From DATBED01 sp036276195 (lineage in GTDB: Bacteria; Patescibacteriota; Saccharimonadia; Saccharimonadales; UBA4665), in NCBI GenBank assembly GCA_036276195.1, contig DATBED010000009.1:1-7903 (forward strand): 7,903 bases of DNA. The letters run 5' to 3'. The position numbers and the translations under genes are program-made. Below the pieces are notes generated by a model. The model saw only the letters and a program-made list of their open reading frames with translations, made no database searches and was not told where the DNA came from. Shown piece by piece: positions 5,461-7,903 of the stretch (position 1 is the first letter of the stretch; each line of letters begins with the position of its first letter).

Positions 5461-6210
5461 ATGTCAGAAATTTACGAACCGCAAATCACCATCTTAGAAA
5501 CTCCAAATGAAGTAGAGAAATACGTAGCAGACTTAGTTATTGAACAAGTACATCAAAAGCCTGACTCGGTTCTCACACTACCCACGGGAGGGACGCCTGT
5601 AGGCGTTTACGGCTTGTTAGTGGCGGCCTATAAAGCTGGGGGAGTTGACTTCGGTCAAGTTACAACAATAAATTTGGATGAATATTGGCCGATTTTAAAA
5701 GGTCATCCGGCAAGTTATGCCAGCTACATGCAAGAGCACTTTTTCAGTCAGGTAAATGTTCCTGAAGCGAATCAGAATATTCCAAATGGTGAAGCTTCGG
5801 ACAATAAAGCTGAAGCTGAACGTTACGAAGCAGTTATCAAGGCTCATATTATTGATCTCGGGCTTATAACGCTTGGGCCTGGCGAAACATGCCATATTGG
5901 TTTTAATGAACGTGGGTCAAAAATTGATTCGCTTGTAAGGTACGTACCACTTGATGAAGAAACGAAACAAGCAAACTTGCGCTTTTTCGAAGATGCCAAC
6001 GATATGCCGATAGGTGCAATCACACAAGGCGTTGCCGACATACTAGCTGCACGCTGCATACTTTTTGTAGCAACAGGCGAGCACAAGTCATGGGGTGTAA
6101 GGCGTAGTCTGGAAGGAGATATTTCAAGTGATGCTCCCGCCTCATTCCTGCGCTACCATCCTGATGTGCATGTAATCCTAGACCAATCAGCCGCAAAATT
6201 ATTGGGTTAA
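5461..6210 (+). CDS. nagB: NagB-family glucosamine-6-phosphate deaminase-like protein with altered active-site loop
   Basis: The 249 residues match the length of Bacillus-type NagB, which turns glucosamine-6-phosphate into fructose-6-phosphate and ammonia in the cytosol. Visible family motifs: the phosphate-binding loop PTGGTP (41-46), the catalytic Asp in NLDEY (D73), HPASYASYM (82-90), the active-site loop GPGETCHIGFNE (139-150) with H145 and E150, QANLRFF (170-176), a Lys in EHKS (K209) and the closing DAPASFLRYHPDV. In E. coli NagB the triad is D141-H143-E148 within GNDGHIAFNEP. Here the Asp position is T143, the next Gly is C144, and the usual Pro after FNE is R151. From memory the Bacillus enzyme has Asn at the Asp position, so change there is not fatal in itself, but Thr is odd. 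Deaminase activity, a weaker isomerase or a changed sugar-phosphate substrate all remain possible. It stands alone, without nagA or other amino-sugar genes nearby, and is more AT-rich than the region before the tRNAs. Confidence 0.85.
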   Translation: MSEIYEPQITILETPNEVEKYVADLVIEQVHQKPDSVLTLPTGGTPVGVYGLLVAAYKAGGVDFGQVTTINLDEYWPILKGHPASYASYMQEHFFSQVNVPEANQNIPNGEASDNKAEAERYEAVIKAHIIDLGLITLGPGETCHIGFNERGSKIDSLVRYVPLDEETKQANLRFFEDANDMPIGAITQGVADILAARCILFVATGEHKSWGVRRSLEGDISSDAPASFLRYHPDVHVILDQSAAKLLG

Positions 6211-6223
6211 ACCCTGGATCAAT

Positions 6224-6244
6224 ATCGTTCTGACCCCTTTAATG
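6224..6244 (+). repeat. 21-bp direct repeat, left copy (before the Phd/ParE pair)
   Basis: ATCGTTCTGACCCC followed by TTTAATG matches 6880-6900 at 19 of 21 positions. Looser similarity continues for about 25 bp (TTGCT.TTGTATAA here, TTGCTTATGTTTAA at the right copy). It sits between the NagB-family stop and the promoter of the toxin-antitoxin pair. Confidence 0.7.
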
Positions 6245-6261
6245 CTATCGTCCATTTGCTG

Positions 6262-6290
6262 TTGTATAAACACGCGAATAATACTACAAT
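6262..6290 (+). promoter_or_regulatory. Promoter of the Phd/YefM-RelE/ParE operon
   Basis: TTGTAT (6262-6267), 17-bp spacer, TACAAT (6285-6290). The predicted start near 6297 leaves a short leader holding AAAGGAG at 6296-6302, a good Shine-Dalgarno site 7 nt before the ATG at 6310. Confidence 0.55.
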
Positions 6291-6309
6291 GAAGTAAAGG
6301 AGCAGCATT

Positions 6310-6561
6310 ATGCCAATCATTTTACCTATATCAGATTTACGAAATTATACAGAAGTACTTAATCAAGTTGATCTGGATAAAGAAGTATATCTCACCCGCA
6401 ATGGTCGCGGTAGCTACGTCATTACAAAAATCGACGACTACGACCCGGAAATTGCTCGGGCAGATCTTACACGCGAAATCGAGCTGGGCATAGCATCTAT
6501 GAAGAACGAGTCTTCGGTTAACATAGAAAAGGTTGCCAAGAAGTACAACGTGTCTTTATGA
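6310..6561 (+). CDS. Phd/YefM-type antitoxin
   Basis: 83 residues. The N-terminal part (PIILPISDLRNYTEVLNQVDLDKEVYLTRNGRGSYVITKIDDYD, about 2-45) is the Phd/YefM DNA-binding fold: a short strand, then a helix with the S-D-L-R-x-x pattern, then the beta pair 'vyLTRNGRgsyVI'. The C-terminal part (about 46-83) is a charged helix that would wrap and neutralise the toxin. The start is set by AAAGGAG 7 nt upstream and a readable promoter. Its last codons overlap the toxin start by 4 bp (ATGA), the usual antitoxin-first layout. Phd/YefM antitoxins generally repress their own operon, so a similar role is expected, though I see no strong palindrome at this promoter. Confidence 0.88.
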   Translation: MPIILPISDLRNYTEVLNQVDLDKEVYLTRNGRGSYVITKIDDYDPEIARADLTREIELGIASMKNESSVNIEKVAKKYNVSL

Positions 6562-6863
6562 AAATAAAGTTTTCCGCGCTGTCTGAGCGAGACCTTGACG
6601 GTATATTTTTGTACATAAACGAGACACTTCGCAATCCTACTGCAGCGCAAAATACCATAAACGGAATAATCAGTTTGACAGCGCATTTATCTGATTTTCC
6701 AAAACTCGGAGTTGTCCTTCCGATGCCAAATTCGAGTAATTTAGAGATTCGCTATATTGTTTCTGGTAACTACCTTATAGCCTATGTGGTCGAATCAACT
6801 CATCTTGAGATTGTTCGAATTTTGTACGCCCGGTCTGACTATCTAAGGCTGCTTGGGAAATGA
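6558..6863 (+). CDS. RelE/ParE-superfamily toxin
   Basis: 101 residues, typical for the RelE/ParE fold. The order is a first strand MKIKFSALSE, two helices (ERDLDGIFLYINETLRNPTAAQNTINGIISLTAHLSDFP), then the beta sheet with KLGVVLPM, LEIRYIVSGNYLIAYVVES and HLEIVRILYARSDYLRLL. The closing V-R-I-L-Y-A-R-S-D is the family's usual 'v.RVlHgrrD' strand. RelE members cut mRNA on the ribosome and ParE members poison DNA gyrase. The sequence looks closer to ParE and plasmid-stabilisation proteins (RYIVSGNYLIAYVV), but the target cannot be settled by eye. The start overlaps the antitoxin stop by 4 bp, so translation is coupled. The stop TGA at 6861-6863 is 16 bp from the right copy of the 21-bp direct repeat. 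Confidence 0.88.
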   Translation: MKIKFSALSERDLDGIFLYINETLRNPTAAQNTINGIISLTAHLSDFPKLGVVLPMPNSSNLEIRYIVSGNYLIAYVVESTHLEIVRILYARSDYLRLLGK

Positions 6864-6879
6864 TATTTCATCCCACAGC

Positions 6880-6900
6880 ATCGTTCTAACCTCTTTAATG
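6880..6900 (+). repeat. 21-bp direct repeat, right copy (after the Phd/ParE pair)
   Basis: ATCGTTCTAACCTC followed by TTTAATG differs from the left copy at two positions. The right copy begins 656 bp after the left and 17 bp after the toxin stop, so the toxin-antitoxin operon sits neatly between the copies. It runs into a small inverted repeat, ATGATG-TTG-CATCAT (6898-6912). Confidence 0.7.
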
Positions 6901-6927
6901 ATGTTGCATCATCTTGCTTATGTTTAA

Positions 6928-6936
6928 TGATACGAT
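6928..6936 (+). promoter_or_regulatory. Extended -10 promoter of the small membrane protein, leaderless
   Basis: TGATACGAT (TGn plus TACGAT at 6931-6936) ends 6 nt before the ATG at 6943, so transcription should begin on the start codon. No Shine-Dalgarno site is present. There is no clear -35 at 17 bp. Confidence 0.45.
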
Positions 6937-7098
6937 GTAGCCATGCATCATCACTGGCAGGATTTCGTTTTAGCGATATGCATACTTGGCTTCAATATTG
7001 CGCTGTTACCGACGATCTTTAGTAGGCACAAGCCCCATGCTAGCACCGGTATTTTAACAGCACTTTTCCAGCTCTCATCTTTAGTAGTATATATTAGC

Positions 7099-7127
7099 TT
7101 GACAATCGATAAGGTGGTACGTACAAT
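7099..7127 (+). promoter_or_regulatory. Near-consensus sigma70-type promoter of mazEF, leaderless
   Basis: TTGACA (7099-7104), 17-bp spacer, TACAAT (7122-7127): a full -35 match and 5 of 6 at -10. The -10 ends 6 nt before the ATG at 7134, so the predicted +1 is the start codon itself. It is the strongest promoter in the window and lies inside the preceding reading frame. Confidence 0.75.
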
Positions 7128-7134
7128 GTACGTA
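7118..7134. promoter_or_regulatory. Perfect 17-bp palindrome, likely MazE autorepression operator
   Basis: TACGTACA-A-TGTACGTA has 8-bp arms that match perfectly around one central base. It covers the -10 box and reaches the first base of the mazE start codon, so a bound protein would block RNA polymerase. AbrB/MazE-type antitoxins are known to bind such sites at their own promoters; binding here is inferred. Confidence 0.7.
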
Positions 7135-7445
7135 TGACTATCAATACTACATTGACTACTTCGGGGAATAGCGTAGCGGTTCGTTTGCCAAAAGACTTGC
7201 TTAAAATGAGCGGGCTGGGCAAGAAGGTTAAGCTTGAGGCCAAAGAAGGTAAAATAATTATCAGCAAAGCTGCCAGCCCGCGCGCGGGCTGGGAAGAGCA
7301 AATTAAAGGTGTAATTGCCGCAGAGGGAGATCCTACCTCTGAGTTTACAGATATGGATTCTACTATTAACGATGGGCTTGGTGAGTTGCCTTGGGACGGC
7401 CCCTCATTTGAAGAATGGCAAAAGAATAATGCCAAATCTTCCTAG
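7134..7445 (+). CDS. mazE: MazE-like antitoxin (AbrB/SpoVT fold)
   Basis: 103 residues. Positions 3-47 (INTTLTTSGNSVAVRLPKDLLKMSGLGKKVKLEAKEGKIIISK) are the swapped-hairpin AbrB/MazE DNA-binding domain, with the signature G-N-S-x-A-V-R-L-P. The C-terminal part (about 50-103) is acidic and aromatic (GDPTSEFTDMD, ELPWDGPSFEEWQ), as expected for the flexible tail that covers the MazF RNA-binding groove. There is no Shine-Dalgarno site; a near-consensus promoter puts +1 at the ATG, so the mRNA should be leaderless. The start overlaps the stop of the truncated membrane gene as ATGA. The 17-bp palindrome over the promoter is the probable autoregulatory site. It overlaps the toxin gene by 17 bp. Confidence 0.9.
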   Translation: MTINTTLTTSGNSVAVRLPKDLLKMSGLGKKVKLEAKEGKIIISKAASPRAGWEEQIKGVIAAEGDPTSEFTDMDSTINDGLGELPWDGPSFEEWQKNNAKSS

Positions 7446-7758
7446 ACAAGCAGCCATATACTGGTTTGATCCGGAGCCCACTAAAGGGGCGGAGATACGG
7501 AAAATTAGACCATGCGTAGTTGTGTCGCCTAATGAGATGAACGCAGTTCTCAAAACGGTTATTATCGCTCCGTTAACGTCTACTATTCAGCTTTGGCCAT
7601 TTCGGCTAACGGTTACAGTACTCAATCAAAAGTCTAGCGTAGCTTGCGACCAAATAAGGGCGGTAGATAAGAGCAGACTGCGGGCATATATTGGAGATTT
7701 AAGATCAAAAGACCGCGAGGAGCTCCTTAACTTATTGCAAACCATCTTTTCAAATTAA
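7429..7758 (+). CDS. mazF: MazF-type endoribonuclease toxin
   Basis: 109 residues, the normal MazF length. It shows the PemK/MazF order: IYWFDPEPTKGAEIRKIRPCVVVSP (10-34) with the catalytic Arg in R27-P28, APLTST (47-52) with T50 at the catalytic Thr position, WPFRLTV (56-62), and CDQIRAVDKSRL (73-84), then a C-terminal helix (SKDREELLNLLQTIF). MazF toxins cut single-stranded mRNA at short motifs. I took the ATG at 7429 because the longer frame (from 7315) adds 38 residues unlike MazF that merely shadow the antitoxin gene. It overlaps mazE by 17 bp and has only a weak purine stretch (AAAAGAA) upstream, so translation is probably coupled to that of the antitoxin. No clear terminator follows. 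Confidence 0.9.
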   Translation: MPNLPRQAAIYWFDPEPTKGAEIRKIRPCVVVSPNEMNAVLKTVIIAPLTSTIQLWPFRLTVTVLNQKSSVACDQIRAVDKSRLRAYIGDLRSKDREELLNLLQTIFSN

Positions 7759-7769
7759 CTCTTAAATAA

Positions 7770-7797
7770 TTAAACATGGTCTTGAGAGTGGTACAAT
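7770..7797 (+). promoter_or_regulatory. Promoter of the membrane protein at the right edge
   Basis: TGGTACAAT (7789-7797) fits the extended -10 form, with a weak -35-like TTAAAC (7770-7775) at 16-bp spacing. The predicted start near 7804 leaves a 6-nt leader before the ATG at 7810 and no room for a Shine-Dalgarno site. Confidence 0.5.
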
Positions 7798-7809
7798 TAT
7801 GGCTAAGTT

Positions 7810-7903
7810 ATGCCTACTCCCAAGAAGTATTTTCACGATCATTTAGTGCTCTTGCTACTTAGCATCAACGCCTTTTTGGCGGCGGCCGGCAGCATATTTA
7901 TTT
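7810..7903 (+). CDS. N-terminal fragment of a membrane protein, function unknown (3' end outside window)
   Basis: The first 31 residues are visible: a basic, hydrophilic start (MPTPKKYFHDH) followed by a hydrophobic helix (LVLLLLSINAFLAAAGSIFI) that runs off the window. The frame is open to the edge. From memory, Saccharibacteria carry multi-helix membrane proteins starting with a very similar (K)KYFHDxLVLxLLSxNA stretch, with no known function. The start is supported by an extended -10 element that leaves an almost leaderless mRNA. Base composition at the right end (GGCGGCGGCCGGC) returns to the GC-rich style of the first 5 kb, which suggests the AT-rich accessory stretch ends with mazF. Confidence 0.6.
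   Translation, partial: MPTPKKYFHDHLVLLLLSINAFLAAAGSIFI

Larger units (their letters stand above)
6943..7137 (+). pseudogene. Small membrane protein, apparently truncated at its 3' end by the mazEF promoter region
   Basis: 64 residues with two membrane helices (about 8-27, FVLAICILGFNIALLPTIF; about 37-55, GILTALFQLSSLVVYISLT) joined by a basic loop, SRHKPHAST. From memory, it resembles a family of about 80-95-residue proteins in Patescibacteria that start with H/NWQ-x-x-V, carry LLPxLFSxxKPxxST and have a third helix. Here the third helix is missing. From about residue 52 the protein is encoded by the TTGACA -35, the -10 and the palindromic operator of mazE, giving the tail IDKVVRTMYV, which does not look like a natural membrane-protein end. 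The stop overlaps the mazE start as ATGA. It may be a 3'-truncated remnant or a still-expressed short form; family and function are unknown. Confidence 0.6.

Noticed and set aside
6224..6900. Integron attC sites around the toxin-antitoxin cassette
   Set aside because: The repeats do not show RYYYAAC/GTTRRRY core pairs or the long hairpin of attC, and no integrase is present.
2324..7137. Alternative genetic code (UGA read as Gly)
   Set aside because: TGA ends several well-formed genes at expected lengths, including two overlapping ATGA junctions inside operons, so the standard bacterial code fits.
7315..7428. N-terminal extension of MazF from the upstream ATG at 7315
   Set aside because: It adds 38 residues unlike MazF that merely overlap mazE in another frame; the ATG at 7429 gives the normal family length.
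7758..7789. Stem ACTCTTAA/TTGAGAGT after mazF as a terminator
   Set aside because: It is 8 bp with a G-U pair, an AT-rich 16-nt loop and no T-run, and it overlaps the next gene's promoter; too weak to call.

Overview
The window looks like part of a genome of a Candidate Phyla Radiation (Patescibacteria) bacterium, most likely Candidatus Saccharibacteria. This rests on inference from protein style: a pilin-like stub with a single membrane helix beside a secreted alanine/threonine/arginine-rich helical protein, a small 'HWQDFV...LLPTIFS' membrane protein, a 'KKYFHDHLVLLLLS' membrane protein at the right edge, and very compact spacing. No ribosomal or other marker gene is present to prove it. 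TGA serves as a stop for several genes (for example at 2324-2326, 6861-6863 and 7135-7137), so the UGA-to-Gly code of Absconditabacteria and Gracilibacteria is not in use.

Layout. (1) 1-1050, plus strand: the C-terminal part of a surface protein with one membrane helix, overlapping a gene for an exported helical protein with 22-residue internal repeats. (2) 1068-3643, minus strand: a two-gene operon with a 4-bp ATGA overlap, encoding a soluble PRC-barrel/MgtE_N/CBS protein followed by an NRAMP-fold transporter. (3) 3698-5062, plus strand: a second NRAMP-fold transporter, transcribed divergently from a 54-bp shared promoter region. Both transporters have lost the canonical DPGN and MPH metal-site motifs, so the cluster reads as a divalent-cation (possibly Mg2+) uptake and sensing module, in which an MgtE-type cytosolic sensor is paired with NRAMP pores instead of its own pore. 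(4) 5120-5275: tRNA-Thr(CGU) and tRNA-Gly(CCC) in tandem. (5) 5276-7758: a visibly more AT-rich accessory stretch with a NagB-family protein, a Phd/YefM-RelE/ParE toxin-antitoxin pair bordered by a near-identical 21-bp direct repeat, a truncated small membrane protein, and a MazEF pair whose promoter and operator sit inside the tail of that truncated gene. (6) 7810 to the end: the start of a membrane protein with a style matching region 1.

Regulation. Several promoters are readable. Those of the PRC/MgtE_N gene, the small membrane protein gene and mazE have the -10 hexamer ending exactly 6 nt before the ATG, which predicts leaderless mRNAs. By contrast, the exported protein gene and the Phd-type antitoxin gene have clear Shine-Dalgarno sites. 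mazE has a near-consensus promoter (TTGACA-17-TACAAT) overlapped by a perfect 17-bp palindrome that probably serves as its autorepression operator. No CRISPR array, intact transposase gene or replication origin was seen.
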